Positions 35,359 to 46,977 of a stretch of 64,000 bases of DNA are shown here, one piece after another (the stretch's first letter is position 1; every line of letters begins with the position of its first letter). The notes under the pieces were generated by a model. That model saw only the letters and a list, made by a program, of their open reading frames with translations, had not been told where the DNA came from and searched no databases. A program made the position numbers and the translations under genes. The stretch spans positions 372,001 through 436,000 of the forward strand of contig JAMQCK010000002.1 in the NCBI GenBank assembly GCA_024196135.1, written 5' to 3'. The DNA is from Pleurotus ostreatus/Saccharomyces cerevisiae fusant (lineage: Eukaryota; Opisthokonta).

Positions 35359-35704
35359 CGCGCGCGTCGGTCACGGTTGAACTTCGATTGGATTATTACG
35401 CGTCGAACGTCTCGGATCCGCGCCCACCGGGCGTGCGTCTGCGACAGGCTAGAATCGCCCCCAGGAGGGCTTTACTGTATAGCCAAGCCCTGGTGAGTAC
35501 AGGAGATGCGCCGCGAGGTGGCAGCCGAGGGCGTCGAGCACAGGATCGCGCACCGGAATGCGCACCGGAAGGGGCTGCGTGCGGCACCGCCACAGTCCCT
35601 TTCTCACGCGGCGCGTCATCGCATCATGACGTCACGTAACCGCCCGCGCGCCTCGTATATAAGGCGCACATCCGCCCTCGGCCCTAGACTCTTTACCGAC
35701 CACC
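35359..35704. promoter_or_regulatory. Divergent promoter, kynurenine formamidase and PMP3
   Basis: 346 bp between divergent start codons. A clear TATA box serves the PMP3 side; none is obvious on the formamidase side. Confidence 0.55.
35656..35663 (+). promoter_or_regulatory. TATA box of PMP3
   Basis: TATATAAG, 49 bp before the PMP3 start, consistent with a short leader in a stress-induced gene. Confidence 0.65.
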
Positions 35705-36028
35705 ATGGCTTTCACCGCATCTGACATTTGCAAGGTTAGTTTCCGAAGGCAATTTCCTCTTCCCCTCCTTCTCCTGGACCTTCCCCTCCCCATCCTTCCT
35801 CAACAGTTGCTAACCCCTCTCCCAGATTATCTTCGCCGTCCTCCTCCCGCCCTTGGGTGTGTTCTTGGAGCGAGGCTGCAACGCAGACTTCTGCATCAAC
35901 ATCTTGCTAACCATCCTCGGTTACATGTGCGTCCCCTCCCCTCTCTCGATCATTCCCTCTTGCTGACTGTTCCCCCTCCGTCCAGTCCCGGTATCATCCA
36001 CGCGTTGTACATCATTTTGAAGTACTAG
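35705..36028 (+). CDS. PMP3: PMP3 family plasma membrane proteolipid
   Basis: Three exons (35705-35734, 35826-35926, 35986-36028) give 57 aa. The protein has the whole UPF0057/Pmp3 pattern: short N-terminus MAFTASDICK, first helix IIFAVLLPPLGVFLERGC, then NADFCINILLTILGYIPG and IIHALYIILKY. Pmp3 is a tiny two-helix plasma membrane protein that limits cation influx and is often induced by salt or cold. The first coding exon is 30 nt. There is a sharp TATA box at 35656. The length and every landmark fit, so this is secure. Confidence 0.97.
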   Translation: MAFTASDICKVSFRRQFPLPLLLLDLPLPILPQQLLTPLPDYLRRPPPALGCVLGARLQRRLLHQHLANHPRLHVRPLPSLDHSLLLTVPPPSSPGIIHALYIILKY

Positions 36029-36582
36029 GCGGCAGCCATGAACGAGCCGAATTATGGAGACGAGACGCCGCACAGTTAGGCGCTAGCCCACTCTACTACG
36101 GGTGGAACGACCCAGCACGCCCTTCACGCCGCCGCGCGCATGTCTAGCGACATGATACCCGGACCTGCCTGTACCATATAACGTACTTTCTGACCTTCTA
36201 ATGTATCGTTATACTTCACATGGATTTGCACTTTTTGTTGTTCCCCACACGCTGGCAGTTGAAACGTTTATGTCTTTGGTCGTGAAACCAAGATGAAGAT
36301 TACACACGAAGTGCGATAATACTTCTCGTCCTTTCTTTCTTGAAGCTGAGGCAGTCGGGGTGTCACCGTCTCGGCAGGGTGCATATACTCAGCAGAGTTC
36401 GTAAGCAACGGAACGGACGACGGTACAATTGCCCTCGGCATTCGGCAGTCTGACCTCGTAAACTCGAAGGCATCCCGCTAATCTTTCCGCGATAACAGTA
36501 GCACTGATACAAATGACATTCGGCGCCCTACATGCACCGCAAGCCGACGAGGACCATCATAGCTAAGTAAGAGCTACAGCGT
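36029..36582. other. Convergent intergenic region, about 550 bp
   Basis: 3' UTRs of PMP3 (plus) and the OS-9 gene (minus). No gene seen. Confidence 0.55.
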
Positions 36583-38756
36583 CTACAGCTCGTCCCGAGC
36601 AGGATCATCGTAGTTCTCCTCCCCTTCTGCCTCTCCCTCCTTCTCCTCCGCCTGCACGAACTTATTCCCCTTGATCGCGAACCCAGCCGCCCGGAGCGCC
36701 TCATTGATAACCGCATTGCTCTCCGCGTCGTCCATATCCTGGAACACCCCCTCATCCAGCACCTCAATCACCACATCCCCATCCTCCACAATCACAGCCG
36801 CCTCGTTCCCCGCGCCCGCGCCCAAAAACGCGTTCAGCGCACGCCGCAAAATCTCGCTGTACGCGCTCTCCGCCGCCGCCTTCTTCTGCTTCACCGGGTC
36901 CGGCGGCGCGTCCTTCGCGCGCGTGGCAGGCAGCGACGTCTTCCGGCGCGGGTGCTTGTACGGGTGGTCGCCCTGCGGGAGGTCCGCGGCGCTGGGCTCC
37001 GGCCCCGCGACGACCTCCCGGCAGCGGATGACGGCCTCCTCGCGCGCGTCGCGCCGGGACTTGAAGCCGGGCTCGCCGCACAGGCGCGCGGTGTGGATGA
37101 CGAGAACATAGGAGCACGTCTTGGCTTCCTTGACGAACAGGATCGTGTCCGTCATCGCCATCGAACAATGGAACTATGGGAACACACGTCAGCGTGAATT
37201 CGCCCACATCCCCCGCCCTCAGCGGGTTCCATTGTGCACGCAGGACAGGAAGAAGAGCGCAGCGGCACGCGCGCATGCGAATATCGGCGAAAATGAACAA
37301 GAGGTAAGCGCGGTCCGTGGGAGCGCACCGCGTATCGCGCGAAGAGAAGCAGAATAAAACCGGGAAATGCACGTGCAGAGCCAACAGGAACGGTGAGGGA
37401 CGCCCTTCGCCCAGTGTGCCCCCGACGCAAATTTCTCTCGATGCTATCAAGCGATGTCGAGAGCATCAAGGGATATGCAGAACCGAGGGCGACGGCCGCA
37501 AAATTGCCTTCGCCGAATAAATGAAAAGATGGCTCACCTGTACCTCAACCTCACGGGGCTTGCCCGTCTTGTCGCAGATAGTGCCGTCGCCCCAGCGCTG
37601 CACAAGGTACCGGGAACCTGCATTCTTCGCGAGTTCGATGTTGGCTGCGAGCGCGTTCTGCTCGGCGACTGTGAGGTCCGCGCCAGGCTCCGGCGTACGA
37701 GGCGCGCGCCCTAATGTGTAAGAGTCCCACTAAAAAGCGAGTAAGTTCAAGGGTTACTCGTAAAAGGGTAAAGATGAAAATCAGATAAGACGGATGAATG
37801 ACAGGGAAGATGCTTCGGATAGGTTTAGTAGGCAGCGGAGATGACAGCGCATGTGTAGGAACGAAATGCGCGCCTGAAAGGCGGAAGAAAGCAAATATGT
37901 TTACCTCTGGATCTTCTGCTGGGCGATAGCCTGCTGCGTTCGATACTTTGTCAGCTCCAGGGTCTTCGCAGAGAAGGCGCGAGCGGGTACACTGCGGAGA
38001 AGGCGAAGAAGAGAAAGAAGGGACGCACTGGCAGCATGAGGTGTTGAGGGGATCAGTTCCTTGAATTGCCGGATTTGTTGGCCGTGGCAGTAGGAATACG
38101 TGAACCACCCTGGGTAACAATGATATGATGCTTAGCGGCGCAGGCGAATTTCGGGCTCATTAGACCTGCCTTGTCGGTGCTGCATTGGGGTCAGCCGCGG
38201 ATCGACGCGTAGCGGGCAGACGTGTCACGCACGTATAGGCATGTCCCGGTTAGCGGCTGGAGGAGCTGCCAGCTGCGCGCCGGGGTGAGTTCCGCATCGG
38301 CGGCGTCGTCTGCATTTGGTGGTTCATAGTCCAAGGGTTTGGGGACGTAGCATAGGTAGGATTCGGGGCCCATTCGCATGAGTTCAAGGGTGTGGTTTAC
38401 TTCTGGACGGTGCAGCTATCTGAAGTTATTTCATTGCCGCGCGAATGCAAGACGGACGGAGTGCATACCTCGGACGAAGCTTCATCGCTCTCACTGCCAC
38501 CTATTTCTTTGCGTGAAGTCCAGTCGCGCCAGCCTGCAGAGTCCTCGTGCCATGGTTGGTCTGCGAATTCGAGTTCGCCGCCGCGGAGACCTTCACGGAG
38601 CCAGCGTTCAGCTGTGTCTCTCCCGATGGGCTGGCCATTCATAAACGAGACGCGGAATTTGGGGAACGCATGGGGGTCTTCAGGGAGTGAGTGCAGCAGA
38701 CGGGCTGCTGCGATTTGTAGGGACGCGCATAACACGAGACTGGCAGCTGAGACCAT
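36583..38756 (-). CDS. YOS9: OS-9/Yos9-like ER lectin (ERAD)
   Basis: Seven exons (38756-38469, 38415-38233, 38179-38170, 38109-38029, 37933-37905, 37729-37538, 37173-36583) give 457 aa. A signal peptide (MVSAASLVLCASLQIAAARL) is followed by PHAFPKFRVSFMNGQPI and LRGGELEF, both typical of OS-9. The MRH lectin domain runs from SGTCLYHRQGWFTYSYC to CSYVLVIHTARLC, and the expected sugar-binding Gln (IRQF), Arg (GKPREVEV), Glu (FVKEAKTC) and Tyr (CSYV) are present. The protein ends ARDEL, an HDEL/KDEL-like ER retention signal. OS-9 reads trimmed N-glycans on misfolded glycoproteins for the HRD1 ligase. The third exon is a 10-nt microexon whose following intron uses a GC donor; the fifth exon is 29 nt. 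Confidence 0.93.
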
Positions 38757-39569
38757 GCCGCGCGACAATGGCAATGGATTCTGGAGAACAAGGCGGCGGA
38801 GGGGTGCCGCGGACGCCACAAACGCGCTCGCTCCCACGTCAGCGCCGGACCGGGCCGTCGTCCGCCAGGAACGCCGGGAATGTCGTCACGGTCTCCATGC
38901 ATTTCTGCGCAGCACTGGGGCCTCGTGCGGCGTTTCTCATTTTTGCTCACGCCGGGCTCCCCCCTCCCGCTCTCCCTCCCTCCGCTGCTGTCAGAGAGAC
39001 GTCAGCGTGAGCCCTAGTTACGCGGTATATTCCGCGGATATTTCAGCCGCACACAGTCCAGGCGCTCTCCGACCGCGAGTACACATACACAGACTGCCAT
39101 CCGGGGTTTCGTAGGGACGGGCCTTCATCGGGCGGCGACGACCGCACGATAAATTAGATATAGGCCTGATAAGAATTGCGTGACATGCGTAGCGACGATT
39201 TTTCGCCGATTTGTTTGTGGGCGTCGCTGGAGGGAGGGGGCGGGCACCGGCGGCGGCGACGACGACGAGCAGCGGGCTCTCCGTCGCGCCGAGGCGGGGA
39301 ACGGACGCGTGACGCAGCGAGGCGCGTGCCGGCGGCGGTTTGCTCCCGTGAGACGGAGCGTCCCCGATTTGGGGGCGCATTTGCAATTTCCAGGGCACAA
39401 GAAATCATCGACTTGTTCCCCCGTCATTTAGTGGGAAATTTCGGTTCGGTTGATGAGGACGGCCGTTTAAAACCCTCGAATAGCCCTCGTTTTATTCTTT
39501 TCCACCTTGCCCCGCTCTCTTTCCCCTCCCTCGTCGCCCCCTCGCCGCCCGCGCTCAGCATCGCCCCCA
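38757..39569. other. Divergent intergenic region, about 810 bp
   Basis: Upstream of both the OS-9 gene and the AT-hook gene. Several GC-rich frames overlap but none has a motif. No gene supported. Confidence 0.5.
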
Positions 39570-40335
39570 ATGTCCGAGTCCCCTGAGCCCGTCGACCCCG
39601 TCGCCGACCAGCAGGAGCACGATCAGCTCGACGACGAGTCCCCCGCCGCTGCCGGCGAGTCCAGCGCCGCCGCGGCCGCCCCAGCACCGCCGCCCGGTTC
39701 GTCCCCGTCGCGATCTCAGCCCCCCGACGCGCCCTGACCCCATTCCCAACAGCAGAGGCGCCCCCCGTCAAGCGAGGCCGAGGTACGCATCCGTCGTTGC
39801 CGTTGTTGATCTAGTAAGCTGACTGAGCAACTAGGCCGTCCCAAAGGTGCCGTCCATACCCCAAACCCGCGTCGCCTCGCCCCTCACATCCTCCCCCATC
39901 GATAGGCTCGAAGAACAAGCCGAAAGACGCGAACGCCGCCGCGACGGCGTCCACGTCCACCCCCACGACGGGCAAGAAGCGCGGAAGGTGAGAGATCCCT
40001 TATCTGCGCTCGCTGACGCGTCTGACGCCCCCGATCCAGACCGCCCAAGGTGAGCTTATTTCTGCGCCCTAGTCGACGCGTCTCAACGATGAATAGGAGA
40101 AGAAGGACCCCGAGGCTGAGGGCGAGGAGCCCCCGGCCAAGAAGAAGCGTGGCAGGTCCGTGCGCCGCACTTCTCTCCCCCTCCGATCTCATCCGTCTGC
40201 AGGCCCCCCAAGCCCAAGCCCGAGGGTGCCGACGCTGCGGCTACGCCCAAGAAGCGCGGTGTGTAATCTGCCGCATGACTATGGGTTGCCACTAATGCCA
40301 CCGCAGGTCGGCCTCCCAAGGCTGCAGCCCAGTAA
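39570..40335 (+). CDS. AT-hook protein with four hooks, eight exons
   Basis: Eight exons (39570-39696, 39753-39782, 39835-39846, 39906-39987, 40040-40049, 40097-40155, 40203-40258, 40307-40335) encode 134 aa. An acidic Ala/Pro/Ser-rich N-terminus (MSESPEPVDPVADQQEHDQL) precedes four AT-hooks: KRGRGRPKG, KKRGRPPKE, KKRGRPPKP and KKRGRPPKA; the end is KAAAQ. AT-hooks bind the minor groove of AT-rich DNA, so this is probably a chromatin architectural protein like HMG-I/Y. Every hook is cut by at least one intron, and two exons are microexons of 12 and 10 nt (RPKG and PPK). Introns were placed by frame and by restoring the hook. The total is exactly 135 codons. Confidence 0.9.
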
Positions 40336-40927
40336 ATGCTGCAGCTCAAGCCAGCCTTCTTTAACCCATGTTGCCTGCTGGCCACAACATGGGAAGCGGT
40401 CTAACGCGCCTCCTTTACATAAATGCTTCTCTCATAGGTTTACCGGTTGGGTCTCGTATATTCCATATTCCTCCGCTCCCCGCTCCTTCTCTCTCCTCTT
40501 CCCTCTTCCTTTCTGTCGTACTGCTCTCGTCGACTGATCCTTCTGGTCTGGTAAATACCACATATCTACACACTGGCGCCCCGTCGAAGCTCTGTATTTA
40601 TCTATGCCTTTGGGGCGCGGTCACGGACAGGCAGACTGCACACGCCCTCTCTCGCCCTCCTGTTGTTTTAGTACCCCGGTTACAAGCAATATACATATGG
40701 ACATGAACGATACACTTCCCACACGGACGTCAACATAACTCACGTGAAATCAACAGCTTCATGTTCAACATGCAGAGTTGATTATCACGCTTTCGGACCT
40801 TCTGATTCGGGTCGCGTTCTCTGCAACGTACGCACCCTCTTACGGCGCCGCTACTGACCCCGAACATCGTCATTTATCCGTACCTAGGTAAGTACAGAAC
40901 ATTCACGCTGTCGCATAGCATACAGTA
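40336..40927. other. Convergent intergenic region, about 590 bp
   Basis: 3' regions of the AT-hook gene and kynurenine 3-monooxygenase. No gene seen. Confidence 0.55.
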
Positions 40928-42714
40928 TCAACGCAAGAGCCGCTGAGCACGCTGGTAGCCCGCAATGGCCGCCAGCACCGACCCCGTCCCCACAACCGAC
41001 GCCGTCAGCCAGCCGAGCGCCGTCAGAATGCGCGCCTGCCTCTCCGCCTTGCGCTGCGCGACCGCGTAGCTCACGTCCGGCCTGAACGTGACCATCGTGT
41101 ACAGCGGAATCCACTCGCTCGGGTACCCCGCCGGGAACGGCACGCTCGCGAGCGTCGTCCTAAAGGCCGCCAGCGAGGGCCGCTGTCGCCTACTCAGCGC
41201 GTATAGCACGTTATCGACCGCCTTCTTGAACAGGAACATCGGCGTCGTGACGCTATGGCGCATCTCGATGCTGCGTAGGCACGGTTGGTCAGACGGGGGG
41301 AGGCCAAAAACGGTGTAAGGGTATACAGATCGAACTCACTAGTTCCTCTGCGCCAGGTCGCAGATCGCGACCAGGTCTTCGTGCCGGGTCTCGGAGTAGT
41401 GCGCCAGCGCGCTGGCGAGCCGCGGATCGACGACGCTCGGGTCCTCGGAGATTTTCTCGGACGTGATGCCATTGGCCTCGAGAATTGTGCCGAGGACGCG
41501 GACGTCTTCGAGCCCACAGTTCAGGCCCTGTCCGTAGAAGGGCACCATTGCATGCGCCGCGTCTCCGAGAATAATCGCGCGGTCCTTGTAGTGGTATGGA
41601 TTGGACTAAATGAGGCCTTAATTAACACTTTATTGCACGAGAAATGACAAGGCACTCACCGTCGTGCAAATAAGTGGACAGCGCGGATTACGCCCGTAGT
41701 CCTTCGCAAGCAAATCGGCGCCAATGAGCCGGTAGGCGTCCGGGAAATGATGCTCGAACCACGAAAGGAACTTGCCGACCGTGTCGAGCTTGTCAAATTC
41801 GGTGCTGGGCGCGAAGAGAGTGCAAGTGAACGTTTTGTCCTTGTTTGGCAGAGCGATGAGCATGAACGAGTGACGCGGCCATATATGGAGGCGATTCGGG
41901 TGGAGAAGGAAAGTCGATTGACCATCCGCATCCCGGCCTGGTGGCATGCGAAGTTCCATGTACTCGTCCTTCATATACTTCTGCTCAAAATCCATCCTGC
42001 ACGCATATATTCAGATATTGAAGACAGGAAAACGAAGAGCCAACTCACCTTACAACGCGCATCAGCTGGCGGCGCACAACCGAATAGCTACCGTCAGCGC
42101 CTATGTAAAAGTCGAAGTGCACTTCGCGGTCTTGCCCAGTCTCCAAGTCGCGGACAGTCATCCTCTTGCCGTCGAAATCGATGTTCTGCACTTTGTGCCG
42201 GAAGTGAAGCTTGACGCCTGGCAGCGCTTCCACCTCATCCAGCAGGCCCTGGTTGAGCACGGCACGGTCGATGGAATTGATGTGCTTTGTAACTGGTCAG
42301 CCGAGTCGCGAAGAAGTACGATCGGGGGTACGCACCTGGTTGTCCCTGTCATAGAACACCGTACGTTCCTCTCCCTTGGGCGTATGGATCATACGGCCAT
42401 GCATAGGAATAGCATCGGCGAGGAAGCGATCAGCAGCAGCTGGGTTCACCGCCTGCAGCGCGATAATCCCGCGGTGCGACATGGCCAGGTTAATCGAGCG
42501 GAGTGCTGCATTTTCGCGAGACTCGGGCAGGCGAAGGTCTGCGCGTCGCTGTTAGCACCACGCAACGCGTGCAGAACGTAGCCTCCGCACCTGCCCTTCC
42601 CTCATACAAATCGACGCGCCACCCGCGCTTAGCAAGCGCCATAGCGGCGAGGCATCCTACCGGGCCCGCGCCGACGACCGCGACGGTGCGCGCGTTGCTC
42701 GAGTTGTCCGACAT
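40928..42714 (-). CDS. BNA4: Kynurenine 3-monooxygenase
   Basis: FAD-dependent hydroxylase turning kynurenine into 3-hydroxykynurenine with NADPH and oxygen. Six exons (42714-42591, 42538-42336, 42284-42049, 41996-41660, 41605-41340, 41270-40928) give 502 aa. The N-terminal FAD fold shows [40 protein letters not shown] and [15 protein letters not shown] follow, then the second FAD motif [21 protein letters not shown]. The C-terminus carries one hydrophobic helix ([20 protein letters not shown]), as expected for anchoring in the outer mitochondrial membrane. The acceptor at 42285 is AAAG rather than the usual YAG. It is transcribed in the same direction as the neighbouring kynureninase. Confidence 0.95.
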
Positions 42715-43538
42715 GATGGTGCAGACGAAGGTGGGGGGAATGTGTAAGCGAGCGTCGCGCCTGCGCTTATGGCGATCGCCCCTAAGGAAACTCTAGGCCT
42801 GTGGTCTCGGAACTGTCATCGATGATATACGGAGTCAGGCCCGTGCCGCGACCGCGAGTGTTCCATGCAGAGCTTTGCTTGATATCGGGGCCATTGATGG
42901 CGATGAGGACGGGCGGGCAGGGGCGATGGGCAGACAAGCGCCGGCGCGTAACCGACGATCGGAGCCAGCCCGGCGCACCTCAGACACGGTCACGTGAAGG
43001 ATAGTTCAACTTGAGGTCGCGCAATCGCCGCGATGAAGGAGAATGTCGAAGACAAAAGATGGGAGTGTAACAGATCCTTGTAGAGTGGCCACTGATGAGC
43101 TGTAAAAGGACGCGCCAGAGACCCCGTCTCAGCCCATCTGAATAGTGGAAGAGCTGCATGGATTTGGCATGATCAGAGTCGGCGGTGACGAAGCTGCGTC
43201 GTCGTTTCGAGGTACATTGAAATGTGGCTGAACGTCTGTCTGCCGCACGGGGACACTAGTAAGACCGAGGAAGGTGGGTCATATATCTCCTCATCGACGT
43301 ACCCGACCCCTTCGCAGTCGGCGACAATCGAGAGCGATGTGATGCATGAGATGCCCATTCATTTTTTCATTTTGGCGATTGCTTTGTCGGCGTCGGTGCT
43401 TAGCCAAGCTTGACATGTCAGGTCCAGAGACGAAGAATCTACGGGAAAAAAGCATTTGAACCTCTGAATGATTAACTTCAAAGAGGTTTGCTCGATAACA
43501 CACAACAATGCAATACACTTTTACTGAATAACATACAC
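42715..43538. other. Intergenic, about 820 bp
   Basis: Between kynurenine 3-monooxygenase and kynureninase A, both on the minus strand. It must hold the promoter of the former. Short frames only, no motif. Confidence 0.5.
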
Positions 43539-45176
43539 TCACAGACCCGCCACCCTAAACGCCTCATCCAACAACTTCGCCCCCCGCACCACATCCTCCG
43601 ACGATGAATACAACGGATTCGCCGTCAGCCGAATCACATCCGGGTCTCTTTCATCCCCAATCACCCCCAAACTCTCCAGCGCATCGAACACCTTCCGCAT
43701 CACCCCCGTCCCCACGGGCAGGAACAGCAGACTCAACTGCGCCCCGCGCCGCTCCGCCTCCCTCGGCGTGATAATCGTGAAGCCCGGTTTGGTGTGCTTG
43801 CCCGCCTCCTCCACCGGCACATAGTACGGTGACTTGACCAACAAGGACTCGAGCGCGGCCGTCAATATCAAAGCCCTCTCGCGGAACGCCCGAATCCCCC
43901 CCGCCGCCTGCAGCGTCTCCAGCCCGCCCAGCACAGCCGCCGACGCCAGCACGACCACATTGCTCTGCTGGAAGCCCTGCGCGCCCTCGATCGGGTCGAA
44001 CGTCGGCGGCATCTGGAAGCGCGTCGCCTCGTTGTGGCCCCACCACCCCGCCGCGCGCGGTTTCTTCTCCGCGTTCCACTTCTCGTGCATGAAGAGGCCG
44101 GCGGTGGAGCCGGGGCCCGCGTTGAGGTACTTGTAGGTGCACCAGACGGCGAAGTCGACGTCCCAGTCGTGCAATGAAAGAGGGACGTTGCCAGCTGCGT
44201 GGGCGAGGTCCCAGCCGGCGATGCAGCCCTGTGGATATGTTAGGGACGTCGAAGTCGGAGAAGGGAAGGTGGAGAAGGAGATAGAGGGGCAAAGTACCTT
44301 TTCGTGCGCCTTCGCCGTTATACGTTCAATGGGGAAGTACTGTCCGGTGTAGTACTGCACCCCACTAAATAGCACCACCGCGATCTCGTGCCCCTCTTTC
44401 TCGATAACGTCCAGAATATCTTCCTCCCGCAAGGTGAACTCCCCCTCGCGCGGCGCAATCTCCCGCACGGCGACCTTCGGGTCGAATCCATGGGTGCGCA
44501 CTTTCGACGCGAAGGCGTACTGACAGCAAGGGGTTTGTTTAGCTTGACATGTTATGTATGTACGGGAGAACGGAAGGTGGCGCACCTGGTCTGATGGGAA
44601 GGCCCTAGCTTCGCAGAGGATCTTAAAGCGGTCCTTGGTCGGCGCGTAGAACGAGTCAAGCATGAGGTGCAGGTTCGCGGTCAGGGTGCCCATGCAGGCG
44701 ACTTCGCCCTCCTTTGCGCCTGTGAGTGCAATTCAGTCAAGTACAGGGGGGAAGAGAAGGGCCCTCTACGCACCGACTATATCAGCAAACAACGGGTGTA
44801 TGCCCTCCGTGTAGGTCTTCCACGGTCGCTGCTTCGGATGCTTGAAGTGGCCGACTACGGCGCTGCAAGTCGCATCAGACACCTCAGCCATACCCACATA
44901 CGCCTCAGCGCACCTCTTCGCCCAAATATCAAGCTCCTCCTCGACGCGCTGCTTACTCAGCTTGGGCATCGGGCCCAGCGAGTTGCCGCAGAAGTACACG
45001 CAAGGGGCGTCTGGCGGCTTGTCAGCAATGTTCCCCCTCTGTGTGAAGTTGGCCAACGCACCTGGGTCCTCAGCGCGATGTGCGCCCACCGCAGCATTCG
45101 TGGGGAGCACGAAGGCATCCCGCGCCAGCGGCTCGAGGCGCGCGATCTCAGGGGGGATGTCGAGGGTGGTGGACAT
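43539..45176 (-). CDS. BNA5: Kynureninase A
   Basis: PLP enzyme cleaving 3-hydroxykynurenine to 3-hydroxyanthranilate + alanine (kynurenine to anthranilate also possible). Six exons (45176-45062, 45010-44914, 44862-44774, 44719-44586, 44519-44298, 44228-43539) give 448 aa. Landmarks: CVYFCGNSLGPMPKLS, VVGHFKHPKQRPW, LTANLHLMLDSFY, FSGVQYYTGQYFPIE, AGWDLAHAAGNVPLSLHDW, the PLP-lysine motif CTYKYLNAGPGS and GFQQSNVVV. The 51-nt intron 44913-44863 is in frame with no stop; keeping it would add 17 residues before VVGHF that no relative has, and the matching intron exists in kynureninase B. A TATAA-like element lies near 45271-45276. The enzyme appears fully active by motif. Confidence 0.95.
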
Positions 45177-46977
45177 CGTAGAGGCGGTCGTCGTCGTAGA
45201 GGGGGTGATCGTCGTAGAGGCAAGGTTCGCGTAAGCAAGAGGAGAACTAGCAAACGTCTGTAGCCTTCGCGTTATAAGACCCTAGGCCGCCACGTCGCGT
45301 GTGCAAGGCTACGTCGCGCGGGAGGCAACGATCGGTATGGGAGGAGGATAAAGAAAGCCGTGGCATCGTTAGCATTCTGCGGCTGCCCCTTGGTACGTCC
45401 GGCCAGGATCCGACGTGGGCGCTAATTACCGCGATCGATGGACCGGGTGCGGGCCGAGCCCGCGCGAAGGCCGGAGACATCACGTGCGCGAAACGTGTCC
45501 CGTGTTGAACTTCGAAGTTCAATCTGCACGATGAACCTCCCTTCTATTGCCGCCTACCACAGCTTCAGTGCAACTTTGACAGATATAATATAGATATCTG
45601 CCACCTGTGACCCAGTCATTGCATAGGTGAAGCAATTGCGGATCCAGCGCGCCCTTCGGTCTGTTTCCAGTGTCGGCCGCGGGTCAACGACAAAGGAAGA
45701 CTAGTGCACGCCCACGCCAACTTTAGCTGCGGTACAGCGCCCTACGTCTGGATGGGGGTACTTCCTTTTGAGACCCTCAGAAAACAAGCCCGCTTTTACG
45801 CACCTTCCAACGATGAGCGTGCCATCGTCAATCGAGCTTGACGAGCATGAACTAGTCAGTAATTTGCCCGGCTAGCTTCTCGGGATAAGCCTAGCAATCT
45901 CTGGAGGCCGGTAAAAGAAGGCGTCGTCGAGCTTCTCTACCGTACACACCTCGCAGAAGGCCTTCGCGCGAAAGCGAGGTATGCGGTTTGACGCGCGAGG
46001 TTGTCCATTTCCTTTGCTTAAGGCCAAAACCGCACATTTATGTGCTCCGTATCTGCGAAAGTAGTGACCTCGGTTGGCATATAGACGTCGGACAGGCCGA
46101 TGTCCTTTGGCCATGACACCCCTCTGGCAGAGGCTAATCCTTTCGCTCGGGAAATACTGGAAAACACCGCGTTCTCCAAGAAACCATAAACTGTTGATCG
46201 TGACATATTCTGTCAAGGTCGATGTCAGCATCAAGCAAGCTCGCGCGCGTCACCAAGTACTGACATCGTTTTTCGTGGGTATTTCCCGTGCACAATCTAT
46301 GGCCTGTCAGTGAGACAACTCACCACGAGCGGTGGAACAGTTGAGAGCGAGGGAGAAACAGTCAAACCAAAGCACGTTACTTGGTGGTCCCTGATAAGTA
46401 GACAAGGCGTCTGTAAAGGTAGCTGCCTACTCATGCCTTGCGAAAAGGCGAGATAGTACACCACACGTACCTATCGTCGTAAATCCATAGCCACGCCTCT
46501 TGACTCCAGGGAAAGGGCTGAGAGCGAGCAGTCCTCGAGTCATACCGAGCGCATACATCAGGCCTCAGCCAGCAGAATGCAACGACGACCGCCTGGAGCA
46601 AGGCGAACTTTGCACTATAAGGCCTATGAGGAAGGAGGTCAATACGCACGGAACGAGTTGACACGACAGACAGAGAGGTTACAACGCAAGAGAGACGAGC
46701 GAACCCGGCGCGACAAAGGTGAGCAATCACGCGATAAGGACGATTATTATGTGTATTACGCAGCAGATATATAGCGTACGGCTATCCGCCCCTGCCCCGC
46801 GCATGGCACAGTACAATATATGCACGGACTACTGTTCTCTCCTGCATGTCTTTGCTACGCGAGGCTAGAAGGCAAACCTCGCAGCGCGAAAAGCTATCAG
46901 CTATCGGGCGCCGGGCTGTTGAAGCGATGGAGCGGTCGGATCCTGGACCACGCCTACTCCTACGACTTCCCCGACAC
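45177..46977. other. Gene-poor stretch, about 1.8 kb
   Basis: Promoter of kynureninase A at the left, 3' region of PIS1 at the right. A minus-strand frame at 46206-46018 (MSRSTVYGFLENAVFSSISR...) reads somewhat like protein but ends after 62 residues and matches nothing I know. No gene is supported. Confidence 0.45.

Noticed and set aside
43222..43413. 63-residue frame between kynurenine 3-monooxygenase and kynureninase A
   Set aside because: No signal peptide, no motif and it lies in the expected promoter region.
44863..44913. Read-through of the 51-nt segment as part of kynureninase A
   Set aside because: It would insert 17 residues before VVGHF that copy B lacks, and an intron lies at the same position in copy B.
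46018..46206. 62-residue minus-strand frame between kynureninase A and PIS1
   Set aside because: Too short, no start context or splice partner, no recognisable motif.
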